Source of the DNA: Panacagrimonas sp052386745
GTDB taxonomy: Bacteria > Pseudomonadota > Gammaproteobacteria > Nevskiales > Nevskiaceae
Reading direction: 5' to 3'
DNA length: 52,698 bases
Assembly: GCA_052386745.1 (NCBI GenBank)
Contig: JBQTJW010000029.1
Coordinates: 1-52,698 of the forward strand
Below, piece after piece: positions 17,043-25,353 of the stretch. How positions within the stretch are numbered: the first letter of the stretch is position 1; each line of letters starts with the position of its first letter. The notes under the pieces were generated by a model. The model made no database searches and had not been told where the DNA came from. It worked only from the letters and a program-made list of their open reading frames with translations. The translations under genes were made by a program, and so were the position numbers.

Positions 17043-18761
17043 TTACGGCAGGCGCTCGATGCGGTCAGTTGCCGGCGGGGACAGGCCGGAGGACTCGTTC
17101 GCGCGCAGGTAGGTCTCGAACGCATCGGTGTCCACCGCGCCGCCGACGCGCGCGGTGCCCGCACGCAGAACGCTGAAGCCGTCGCCGCCATCGGCGAGGA
17201 AGGTGTTCACCGTCACGCGGTACGCGGCGGCGGGGTCGAGCGGCACGCCGTTGAGCAGGATGCCGGAGGCGTCCACCGCGTTGGCGGTCGCGCAGTTCGC
17301 GGCGCCGGTCGCCGCCTCGGAGTAGCGGTAGCGCAGCCCCTGTGAAGGCAGCAGCACGCGGAAGAAGCCGCCGTTGGCGGGCGCGTTGGTGCCGCAGAAC
17401 TGCTGCTCCAGCACCGCGTCGATCTGCGCGCCCGTGAGCGTCATTGTCAGCAACCCGTTGCCGAAGGGCTGAACGGTGAAGAGCTCGCCGTAGGTCACCA
17501 CGCCGTCCCCCTCGCCCGCCGCCGATCCGGCAAACAGCAGGTCTGCGCGCACGCCGCCCGGATTCATGAAGCTGATCTGCGCGCCGGCGGCCTGCGAGGC
17601 AAAGAGTTGCGCATCGGCAATCGCGTTGCCCATCGCCTGCTCGCGGCTGGTGTCGTTCACGCGGGTGAAGTCGGCGGTGATGCGCCCGACCGGCCGGTTT
17701 GCAATCGGCGCCGCGGCGGCATCGTACCTGGCGATCAGCGCGCTGATGCCCGCGTCCTTCGGCACGTCGCGCGTCACGATCTTGTTGTCGATGGTCATCG
17801 CCACGACTTCGCCGCGCCTGCGGTCGATGGTCATGTCGATGTCCGTCACCACGCGGCCGAAGGAGAACGCGCTCGTGGTCGGGATCTGGTGACGGCCGAG
17901 CTTGCACACGTAGGGCTGGTGCGTGTGGCCGGAGACCACCAGGTCCACCGCCGGATCGAGACGGTCGACAATGTCCACGATCGGCCCGCTCACGCCGTTG
18001 CAGCCGTTGATGTTCAGGCTGGTCGGCAGGCCGCCCTCGTGGATCAGCACCACGATGGCGTCCACGCCCCTGGCCTTGAGTCGTGGCACGAGGCGGTTCA
18101 CCGAGTCGGCCTCGTCGAGGAAGGACCAGCCCTCGATGCCCGCGGCCGCCACGATGGTCGGCGTGCCTTCCAGGGTCAGGCCGATGAAGGCGACCTTGGC
18201 GCCACCGCGCGCGGCCAGTGCGTAGCGCGGAAACAGCGACTTGCCATCGCGCGTGCGCTCGACGTTCGCAGAGAGGAAGCGGAAGTTTGCGCCGTCGAAA
18301 CCGTCGCCATCGAGGCAGCCGTCCACCGGGTGGCAGCCGCCTTCCTGCATGCGCACCAGCTCTTCCACGCCTTCGTCGAACTCGTGGTTGCCGACGGCGT
18401 TGAAGTCCAGCCCGATGCGGTTCATCGCCTCGATGGTCGGCTCGTCGTGGAACAGGCCCGAGAGCAGCGGGCTGGCGCCGATCAGGTCGCCGGCAGACAC
18501 CACGAAAGTGCGATCCGGATTCTCGTCACGCAGCCTGGCGATGTGCGTCGACAGAAACTCCGCGCCGCCGGCATCGACCGTGCCGACGCGTCCTGAAGAC
18601 CCCGCGGGCGCGGCGATGTTGCCGTGAAAATCGTTGATCGCAAGGACCTGGATTTTCACCGTCTCGGGTTTTGCCGCGCTGGCCGGCAGGCTGGCGCTGG
18701 CGATCGTCAGGATGCCGGTGGCGGCGCAGACCTGCCGCAGCAGCCGATGTGAACGATTCAT
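17043..18761 (-). CDS. Secreted 5'-nucleotidase (UshA-like metallophosphoesterase)
   Basis: A 572-residue protein with a signal peptide (ASASLPASAA) and the two-domain 5'-nucleotidase layout. Metallophosphoesterase motifs are NDFHGN (43-48), a GD pair at 91-92, GNHEFDEG (124-131), an IHEGG segment and GHTHQPY. The C-terminal nucleotide-binding domain shows MNPGGVRADL and a YGELFTVQPFGN segment, and it ends with YRVTVNTFLADGGDGF. It would dephosphorylate extracellular or periplasmic nucleotides to nucleosides and phosphate. AGGAG lies about 10 bases before the ATG. It shares its promoter region, with a PHO-box-like array, with the divergent secreted nuclease gene. That context suggests sequential use of nucleic acids as a phosphate source. 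Confidence 0.93.
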   Translation of the reverse strand: MNRSHRLLRQVCAATGILTIASASLPASAAKPETVKIQVLAINDFHGNIAAPAGSSGRVGTVDAGGAEFLSTHIARLRDENPDRTFVVSAGDLIGASPLLSGLFHDEPTIEAMNRIGLDFNAVGNHEFDEGVEELVRMQEGGCHPVDGCLDGDGFDGANFRFLSANVERTRDGKSLFPRYALAARGGAKVAFIGLTLEGTPTIVAAAGIEGWSFLDEADSVNRLVPRLKARGVDAIVVLIHEGGLPTSLNINGCNGVSGPIVDIVDRLDPAVDLVVSGHTHQPYVCKLGRHQIPTTSAFSFGRVVTDIDMTIDRRRGEVVAMTIDNKIVTRDVPKDAGISALIARYDAAAAPIANRPVGRITADFTRVNDTSREQAMGNAIADAQLFASQAAGAQISFMNPGGVRADLLFAGSAAGEGDGVVTYGELFTVQPFGNGLLTMTLTGAQIDAVLEQQFCGTNAPANGGFFRVLLPSQGLRYRYSEAATGAANCATANAVDASGILLNGVPLDPAAAYRVTVNTFLADGGDGFSVLRAGTARVGGAVDTDAFETYLRANESSGLSPPATDRIERLP

Positions 18762-18814
18762 GGGCGGGTTCTCCTGGATCGGGACGTGACGGACCCGGAC
18801 CGTAGGCGAGTGCG

Positions 18815-18843
18815 ATGGCAGCGCCGTGACAGGAATGTGATCT
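18815..18843 (-). promoter_or_regulatory. PHO-box-like array (three 7-mers, 11-bp period)
   Basis: Read on the minus strand the site is AGATCAC, ATTC, CTGTCAC, GGCG, CTGCCAT: three heptamers separated by four bases, with the middle one one base from the PhoB consensus CTGTCAT. It lies 54-82 bases upstream of the 5'-nucleotidase start and about 100 bases upstream of the divergent nuclease start. The functions of both genes (phosphate release) support the reading. The first heptamer is weaker. Confidence 0.55.
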
Positions 18844-18943
18844 CGCGCTGCGGCGCTGAGGATTCATGTTCCGGAAAGATCGCGGACGCAAGCGCTTCAC
18901 ATTCGGTGGCTAGCGTCCGCGGCTTCGCTACCGGAGATTCGCC

Positions 18944-21391
18944 ATGTCGCTCCCCGTCGGTTTCCGCGTCCGGGCCTTGGTCGCAGCCGCACTCGCGTTT
19001 TCGGTACAGGGTTCGGCGCAGGCCGCAGCCGCCGACCTGTTCTTCTCGGAGTACGTCGAGGGCAGCAGCAACAACAAGGCGCTGGAGATCGGCAACCTCA
19101 CGGCTACGCCCGTGGACCTCGCCGCCGGCCAGTACGTGGTGCAGATGTATTTCAATGGCAGCCTCTCGGCCGGGCTCACGATTCCGCTGACGGGCACCGT
19201 TGGCCCCGGGGACGTGTTCGTGCTCGCGCAGGCCGGCGCCAATGCCACGATCCTGGCGCAGGCCGACCAGACCAGTGGCTCGGGCTGGTTCAACGGCGAC
19301 GACGCGGTGGTGCTGCGCAAAGGTGGCGCCGGCGGCACGCTGCTCGACGTGATCGGGCAGATCGGCAACGACCCCGGCACGCAGTGGGGCAGCGATCTCG
19401 CCAGCACCGCGGACAACACGCTGCGCCGCAAGGCCGCGATCCAGCAGGGCGACACGGTGGGCACCGACGCTTTCGATCCCGCGCTGGAATGGGATGGATT
19501 TGCGAACGACAGCTTCGACGGGCTCGGCGCGCTCAGCGCCACACCGCCGCCGCCCCCGCCGCCCCCGCAGGGCAAGCGCATCCACCAGATCCAGGGCACG
19601 GCGCATCGCTCGCCGTTTGAAGGGCAGACGTTCACCGTGCCGGGCGTCGTGACCGCCATCGCCGCCAACGGCTTCTACCTGCAGGACCCCGAGGGCGACG
19701 GCGATGCGCGCAGTTCGGATGCGCTGTTCGTGTTCACCGGCACCGCGCCCACGGTCAGCCGCGGGCAGGAAGTGGAGGTCGTGGGGACCGTCACCGAGTT
19801 CCGCCCCGGCGGGCTGTCCAGCGGCAATCTCACCCTCACCGAACTCACCAACCCGAGCGTGCAGCCCGCCCCTGGCCGCTTCGCCAGCGCAGCCATCGCG
19901 GCGACGATCATCGGCGAGGGCGGCCGCGTGCCGCCGGCCGCGGTGATCGACGACGACACGCTCGGTTCGGTGGAAGTGGCCGGCCAGACCACGTTCGATC
20001 CGGAGCACGACGGCATTGATTTCTACGAATCGCTCGAAGGCATGCTCGTGCAGGTGCGCGATGCACTGGTGATTGCGCCGACCAACCGCTTTGGCGAGAC
20101 GTGGGTCGTCGGCGACGAGGGTCGCCGCGCCACCGGGCTCAACGCGCGGGGCGGCCTGACGCTGCGCCAGACGCCGGACGGCATCGACTACAACCCGGAG
20201 CGCATCCAGATCGACGACGGCCTGCCCGGGGTGTCGATGCCCGCGGTCAACGTGGGTGATCGCCTGGGTACGCTCACCGGCGTGCTGTCGTATGCCTTCG
20301 GCAATTTCGAACTGCTGCCGCTGTCCACGCCGCAGGTTCAGGCCGGCACCCTGCAGCCGGAACGTGCAGAGTTTGCAGGCACCGGGCAGCGCCTCACGCT
20401 GGCCTCGTACAACGTCGAGAATCTCGATCCCAACGATGCCGACGGCGACGCCGATGTTGCCGGCGGCCGCTTCGATCGCATCGCGGCGCATGTCGTCGAC
20501 AACCTGCGCGCGCCCGACATCCTCGCCCTGCAGGAAATCCAGGACGACAGCGGTTCCGCGAACGACGGGACGGTGACGGCGGGCACCACGCTCGCGACGC
20601 TCGCCAGGGCCATCGTCGCCGCAGGGGGCCCGGCGTACACGGCGGCCGAGATTGCGCCATTCGACGGCCAGGAGGGTGGGCAGCCCGGCGGCAACATCCG
20701 CGTGGCCTACCTCTACAACCCGGCGCGCGTCGCACTGGTGCCGGGCACGCTCGGCGCTGGCGACGCGGGGGCATCAACAGCGCCGGCACTGCTGGCAGGC
20801 CGTCTCGCGCTGACCCTGAGTCCGGGCCGGGTGCAGCCGCTGGACCCTGCATTCGACAACAGCCGCAAGCCGCTCGCCGCCGTGTTCGAGTTCCGCGGCA
20901 GGCGCGTGGTGGTGGTCAACAACCACTTCTCGTCCAAGGGCGGGAGCGATCCGCTGTTCGGCTTTGCGCAGCCACCGCTCAACGGCGGCGAGGCCCAGCG
21001 CAACTCGCAGGCGGCGGTCGTCCATGGCTTTGTCCGCGACCTGCTGGCGGCCGACGCCAAGGCCCGCGTCGTGGTGCTCGGCGATCTCAACGAGTTCAGC
21101 TTCCTGCCGCCTCTGGAGACGCTGCGCGGTGATCCGGAAATCCTGACCGACCTGGGCGATGCGCTGCTGCCCGAGACCGAGCGCTACAGCTACGTGTTCG
21201 AAGGCAACGCGCAGGAGCTCGATCACCTGCTGGTCAGCCCCGCGCTGATCGAAGGCGCCAGGTTCGACGTGATCCACGTCAACGCCGAGTTCGGCGATGC
21301 GGTCAGCGATCACGACCCGAGCCTGGCGAGCCTGTGCTTCAGCAAGGGCTCCTGCCCTGGTCGAGGCGGTGGCGATGCCGACGGCGAGTAG
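18944..21391 (+). CDS. Secreted nuclease with LTD and endonuclease/exonuclease/phosphatase domains
   Basis: An 815-residue exported protein resembling ExeM/Xds-type extracellular nucleases. GGAG lies 8 bases before the ATG. A signal peptide (VQGSAQAAA) is followed by an LTD-type domain (about 30-190, beginning DLFFSEYVEGSSNNKALEI), a run of eight prolines, an OB-fold-like segment (about 215-330) and the EEP catalytic domain (about 486-800). The EEP motifs are LASYNVENLDP (486 on), LALQEIQ, NNHFSSKGG, GDLNEF (713 on) and SDHDPS (788 on), which contain the usual Asn, Glu, His and Asp residues. It would degrade extracellular DNA or RNA. It is divergent from the 5'-nucleotidase across a PHO-box-like array. 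The C-terminus has a short CFSKGSC loop and an acidic glycine tail. Confidence 0.9.
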   Translation: MSLPVGFRVRALVAAALAFSVQGSAQAAAADLFFSEYVEGSSNNKALEIGNLTATPVDLAAGQYVVQMYFNGSLSAGLTIPLTGTVGPGDVFVLAQAGANATILAQADQTSGSGWFNGDDAVVLRKGGAGGTLLDVIGQIGNDPGTQWGSDLASTADNTLRRKAAIQQGDTVGTDAFDPALEWDGFANDSFDGLGALSATPPPPPPPPQGKRIHQIQGTAHRSPFEGQTFTVPGVVTAIAANGFYLQDPEGDGDARSSDALFVFTGTAPTVSRGQEVEVVGTVTEFRPGGLSSGNLTLTELTNPSVQPAPGRFASAAIAATIIGEGGRVPPAAVIDDDTLGSVEVAGQTTFDPEHDGIDFYESLEGMLVQVRDALVIAPTNRFGETWVVGDEGRRATGLNARGGLTLRQTPDGIDYNPERIQIDDGLPGVSMPAVNVGDRLGTLTGVLSYAFGNFELLPLSTPQVQAGTLQPERAEFAGTGQRLTLASYNVENLDPNDADGDADVAGGRFDRIAAHVVDNLRAPDILALQEIQDDSGSANDGTVTAGTTLATLARAIVAAGGPAYTAAEIAPFDGQEGGQPGGNIRVAYLYNPARVALVPGTLGAGDAGASTAPALLAGRLALTLSPGRVQPLDPAFDNSRKPLAAVFEFRGRRVVVVNNHFSSKGGSDPLFGFAQPPLNGGEAQRNSQAAVVHGFVRDLLAADAKARVVVLGDLNEFSFLPPLETLRGDPEILTDLGDALLPETERYSYVFEGNAQELDHLLVSPALIEGARFDVIHVNAEFGDAVSDHDPSLASLCFSKGSCPGRGGGDADGE

Positions 21392-21559
21392 GACGGTCAA
21401 CGCGTCGATCCTGGCGCTCTGGCAATTGCGGCTGGCGCGGCTCGATGGCGCGGACGCACTACGGTGCGGCTGCGCTTGGACGAAGTGGACAGCGCACCTG
21501 CTCGTAAGCGCACCGCCCGTCGTGCGTCGGCGATCGCGGCACGATGCGCTGCAACGCAG

Positions 21560-21588
21560 ACGTCACCACGGGGTCACACAGGCTGCCT
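21560..21588 (+). promoter_or_regulatory. PHO-box-like array upstream of TonB receptor
   Basis: Heptamers ACGTCAC (21560-21566) and GGGTCAC (21571-21577) share GTCAC and are spaced by four bases, giving the 11-bp period of PHO boxes. A third, weaker unit GCTGCCT follows at 21582. The array ends 42 bases before the receptor start. The match to consensus is poorer than in the first array of this locus, so the call rests partly on gene context. Confidence 0.4.
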
Positions 21589-21630
21589 AGCCTGAGCGAT
21601 CGGGGAGTCTCGACACTTCAGGGGCGTTAC

Positions 21631-23847
21631 ATGCGGGGCATCAGGATGGCGGTCCTCGGGACCGGGATGTGCGTTGCGGCGGGCGCAGCGGCGCAGCAGG
21701 GGGCACCCTCGCCAGGCAGCGCGGCGAAACTCGGGACGGTGACGGTCACGGCCGACAGCCCCGACCGTTACCGCTTCCGCGGCGATACGGTCGCGCCCCG
21801 GCTGCAGTACGACCACGAATACTTCGAGCGTTTCGAGCCGCTGTCGGTCGGCGACATGCTCAAGCAGGTGCCGGGGGTGTCGTTCACGAGTGACATCGGG
21901 GAATACGACGCGCCGCAGCTTCGCGGGATCGGCAGCGAGTACACGCAGGTGCTGATCAACGGCCAGCGCGTGCCCGGCGCGGGCGGCGATGCCGACGATG
22001 CCAACCGGGGGATCTTCGTCGACCGCATTCCCGCCGAGATGGTGGAACGCATCGAGATCATCCGCAGCCCGCAGGCCGATCTGGATTCCCAGGGCGTTGG
22101 CGGCACCATCAACATCGTCCTGAAGTCGATCGGCGAATTCAGCGGCGAACAGTTCCGCGCCGGTGCATTCAACGCCGGGGACGGCACCACGCGCGGCATC
22201 GGCTACGCGGGATATGCCGGCCAGTCCGGCCCCTGGAGTTTCCTGGGCGGCGTCAACGTGCAGGGCCGCTACGTGCCCAAGGACAAGAAATCGCAGACGC
22301 AGGAAGTGGACGAGGACACGGGCGAATTCGTGGTGTCCGAGCGCGTGATCGAGGACGACGTGCGCGACACGCTGGATATCGGTCTGAACGCAGGAACGAA
22401 CTACGCGTTCGGGTCCGGCGCATCGCTCGGTCTGCGCGGTTTTTACCTGGATACCGACCGGGACGAGGATCAGCTGGAGCGGGTGTTCGACGGTGAAGGC
22501 TCGCTGTCGGAGACGGCCACCGAGGCCGAGCGCATCCGCGAAAAGACGCTGGGAATCGGCGCGAATTTCCGCACGCCGGCTTTCGGCGACGGCGAGGCGG
22601 TGGTCGGCCTGGACTACGCGCGCCTGGACCTGGACCGCAACAACCGCACGGAAGAAGTCGCGATCGAGGATGCCGAACTGACCCTGGGCCGCGAAACGAT
22701 CCGCACCGACGATGACGAGATCCGCCTGTCGGGTCACCTGCTTTTTCCACTGTCCACGGCGCATCGGCTGAAGGTCGGCCTCCAGCTCGGCACCAAGGAT
22801 CGCGATTCCTCGCAGCGCGTGTTCGAGGCCGAGGGCCTGGTGGGCGACACCGACCTGGCGTTCGAGGAGGACAGCGCCGCCAACGGCATCTACCGGATCG
22901 AAGAAGAGCGTTACGACGTCTACGCGCAGAACCTCTGGACCGTCAGCAACCGGCTGACGCTGGACTTCGGGGCGCGCCTGGAAAACAGCGTGATGCAGCA
23001 GGATGGCATCGACTCCGACGGCAATGCGCGGCCTGCCGACGAAACGCAGCATGCGTTCAATCCGAACGCCCATGCGCGCTACTCGCTGTCCCGCCAGGAC
23101 CAGCTCCGTGCGAGCGTGGCCAGGACCCTCAGGCGCCCCAACTTCAACAGCCTCGTGCCCTTTTTGATCGAGGACGACGGCGAGTTCTTCGTGGGCAATC
23201 CGGACCTCGAACCGGAGGCCGCGATCGGCTACGACCTGGGTTACGAACACCGCTTCGCCCGGCAGCAGGGGCTGGTCGGGGTGAACCTGTTCTTTCGCGA
23301 CATCGGGGATCTCATCCAGGACGTGCGGGTGCAGGACACCACGTCGCCGGACAATGTCGGGGATGGCACGGTCTGGGGCGTTGAGCTGGACGCGAGCCTG
23401 CCGCTGGCGTTCGCGGGCATGCCCGGGGTGAACATCTACGCCAACTACTCCTACCTGAAGTCGCGCGTCGATGACCCTTTCACCGGCGAGGCGCGTCGCT
23501 TCAACCGTCAGCCGATCTACGTCTACAACCTCGGCTTCACCCACAAGATCCAGCCCTGGAACGTGACCTGGGGTGCCAGCTTCCAGCAGCAGGGCAAGGC
23601 GCTCGAATACCAGGCCGACGAGATCGTCACGGTGGAATACGATGGCAATCTCGAAGCGTTCATCGAATACCGGATCAACCAGACCTTCAGCGTGAAGCTC
23701 AACGGCAACAACCTGCTGGATGCGAGCAAGGACGAGTTCTTCCGCACCTTCGACGGGACGCGGCCCGGCGGCGCCGTCGAGGGAATCGAGAACGAGACCG
23801 AGCGGGTGGGACGCATCACGCTCCTCACGCTGCGCGGACAGTTCTGA
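21631..23847 (+). CDS. TonB-dependent outer membrane receptor
   Basis: A 738-residue receptor. The ATG at 21631 follows AGGGG by about 7 bases, and a signal peptide ends near AAGAAA. The plug domain (about 45-165) shows VGDMLKQVPGVSF, a QLRGIGSEYTQVLINGQRVPG segment and VERIEIIRSPQADLDSQGVG, followed by GGTINIVLK. The rest is a 22-strand-type barrel with NPDLEPEAAIGYDLGYEHRF and the terminal aromatic strand ending in Phe. The gene overlaps the phytase gene by one base (TGATG), so the ligand is probably linked to phytate or another organic phosphate. This is inferred from context, since receptors of this family otherwise take siderophores, sugars or peptides. Confidence 0.92.
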   Translation: MRGIRMAVLGTGMCVAAGAAAQQGAPSPGSAAKLGTVTVTADSPDRYRFRGDTVAPRLQYDHEYFERFEPLSVGDMLKQVPGVSFTSDIGEYDAPQLRGIGSEYTQVLINGQRVPGAGGDADDANRGIFVDRIPAEMVERIEIIRSPQADLDSQGVGGTINIVLKSIGEFSGEQFRAGAFNAGDGTTRGIGYAGYAGQSGPWSFLGGVNVQGRYVPKDKKSQTQEVDEDTGEFVVSERVIEDDVRDTLDIGLNAGTNYAFGSGASLGLRGFYLDTDRDEDQLERVFDGEGSLSETATEAERIREKTLGIGANFRTPAFGDGEAVVGLDYARLDLDRNNRTEEVAIEDAELTLGRETIRTDDDEIRLSGHLLFPLSTAHRLKVGLQLGTKDRDSSQRVFEAEGLVGDTDLAFEEDSAANGIYRIEEERYDVYAQNLWTVSNRLTLDFGARLENSVMQQDGIDSDGNARPADETQHAFNPNAHARYSLSRQDQLRASVARTLRRPNFNSLVPFLIEDDGEFFVGNPDLEPEAAIGYDLGYEHRFARQQGLVGVNLFFRDIGDLIQDVRVQDTTSPDNVGDGTVWGVELDASLPLAFAGMPGVNIYANYSYLKSRVDDPFTGEARRFNRQPIYVYNLGFTHKIQPWNVTWGASFQQQGKALEYQADEIVTVEYDGNLEAFIEYRINQTFSVKLNGNNLLDASKDEFFRTFDGTRPGGAVEGIENETERVGRITLLTLRGQF

Positions 23848-24938
23848 TGGGGCGGACGGCGGTTTTCCGGGCGGCCCTGCTGTGCCTTTGCGGCTGCACC
23901 GCGCAGACCACCGTCCCGGAGCCGCCCGCCGGGCTGCCCACGGTGGTCGCGACCGCGGAAACCGAGCCGGTCGATACTGCCGGCGACGCCGCGGACGACC
24001 CGGCAATCTGGGTTGACACCACCACCCCGTCTGCCTCGCTCGTCATCGGGTCGCAGAAGAAGTTCGGCGTCCTCCTCTACGATCTCGGCGGCAAGCTGCT
24101 GCAGTCCGTGCCCGCGGGGCGGATCAACAACATCGATCTGCGCGACCTGTTTCAGCTGGCCGGGCAGCGCGTTGCCATCGTGGCCGGCAGCAACCGCAGC
24201 GACCGGTCACTGGACCTGTGGGCGCTGGACCCGGCCACGCGCCGGCTGCGCGACGTGGCCGACGGCGTACTTCCGCTCGGCCTCTCGGACCCCTACGGCC
24301 TGTGCCTCTACCGCAGCCCGCGCGATGGAAGCGTGCAGGTCATCGTCAACGACAAGGACGGCCGCGTGCAGCAGTGGCGGCTGCAGGAACATGCGGGCGG
24401 CAAAGTGGGTATCGAGAAGCTGCGCGAGTTCCGCCTTTCATCCCAACCCGAAGGATGCGTTGCCGACGACGATGCCGGGCTGCTCTATCTGGGCGAGGAG
24501 CGTCGCGGCGTGTGGCGCTATCCCGCGGAGGCCGATTCGACCGTTGCCCCGGTGTTGGTCGACCACACGGGCGACGGCGGTCACCTTGTCGCCGACGTCG
24601 AAGGACTGTCGCTGTGGCGCGGCAGAGACGGCAGCGGTTACCTGGTCGTGTCGGTGCAGGGCGAGCACGCCTACGCCGTGTACGAGCGCGCACCGCCCAA
24701 CCGCTTTCGCGGCAAGTTCACCGTGGTGGACGATCCGGCCAGCGGCATCGACGGAAGCCAGGAAACCGACGGCCTGGACGCGACCGCGACCGACCTTGGC
24801 CCACCCTACTCGCGGGGCCTGCTGGTCGTGCAGGACGGGTATAACACGCACCCCGACGCAAACCAGAATTTCAAGCTGATTCCATTCGCGAGCGTGATCG
24901 ACGCCCTGGTTCTGGAGGCCCCGGCGCAGTTGCGATGA
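23847..24938 (+). CDS. Beta-propeller phytase (3-phytase), lipoprotein
   Basis: A 363-residue predicted lipoprotein (lipobox LCGC, Cys17) of the beta-propeller phytase family. Family motifs include DDPAIWVD (50-57), GRINNIDLRDLF, a SNRSDRSLDLW segment, SQPEGCVADDDAGLLYLGEE, ADVEGLSLW, and ETDGLDATATDLG followed by LLVVQDGYN. The acidic residues in these motifs bind the calcium ions and substrate in known members. It would remove phosphate from phytate at the cell surface or in the periplasm. It is translationally coupled to the TonB receptor gene and lies in the same presumed phosphate-starvation locus as the nuclease and 5'-nucleotidase. The length is normal for the family. Confidence 0.93.
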   Translation: MGRTAVFRAALLCLCGCTAQTTVPEPPAGLPTVVATAETEPVDTAGDAADDPAIWVDTTTPSASLVIGSQKKFGVLLYDLGGKLLQSVPAGRINNIDLRDLFQLAGQRVAIVAGSNRSDRSLDLWALDPATRRLRDVADGVLPLGLSDPYGLCLYRSPRDGSVQVIVNDKDGRVQQWRLQEHAGGKVGIEKLREFRLSSQPEGCVADDDAGLLYLGEERRGVWRYPAEADSTVAPVLVDHTGDGGHLVADVEGLSLWRGRDGSGYLVVSVQGEHAYAVYERAPPNRFRGKFTVVDDPASGIDGSQETDGLDATATDLGPPYSRGLLVVQDGYNTHPDANQNFKLIPFASVIDALVLEAPAQLR

Positions 24939-25020
24939 CGGGCCTGGCGGTTTCGAGTCGATACGATACGGCATGCCGACGACCGACCGCCCCTACCTCC
25001 AGGAGCAGAGCTTTTTTGCA

Positions 25021-25280
25021 GCCGGTGTCGCCCTCCGAGTGGCCGCCGCACTTCATCGTCTCCGGCTGCAACGGCACGAGGGGACGCTGCGTGGGCACAG
25101 CCGAATACGTCTCCGCATTCAGGAACGCGGCCTCGATGTACGCGTGGCGCGTGACGACGCAGCAATCGATCTACGGTGCATGGAACACATCCGTCTCATG
25201 CGGCAGCGAGCGCAGCACGGCGAACGGGCCGGCGAGATAGGTCGGCGATAGCGGGTTGAAATCGGCCAGCACGGGGCGGG
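25021..25280 (-). pseudogene. Cytochrome P450 N-terminal remnant with in-frame stop
   Basis: On the minus strand the frame reads ADFNPLSPTYLAGPFAVLR, then VFHAP, a TAG stop (25173-25171), then CVVTRHAYIEAAFLNAETYS and QRPLVPLQPETM. This is the N-terminal pattern of bacterial class I P450s: a DP-like segment before the LR helix, the VTR beta strand, and the following helix with a late FS-like YS. After that the homology is lost and the haem-binding Cys region is nowhere near. It is therefore a degraded fragment lying just downstream of the MHS transporter gene. Confidence 0.65.
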
Positions 25281-25353
25281 GCGGGCGGACTGGGTAACGA
25301 TCGTCGCTGCCCGTGTCTCCTTGGAAAGTCGAGCCCGGCCCCTTACGCACGTT

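Noticed and set aside
13835..17176. A plus-strand open frame of more than 1100 codons
   Set aside because: It is antisense to the GDPD/phytase-like gene, is rich in Arg, Ala and Val with no family motif, and arises from the high GC content.
19545..19570. Run of CCG/CCC as a possible DNA repeat element
   Set aside because: It encodes an eight-proline linker between two domains of the secreted nuclease and is explained by the protein.
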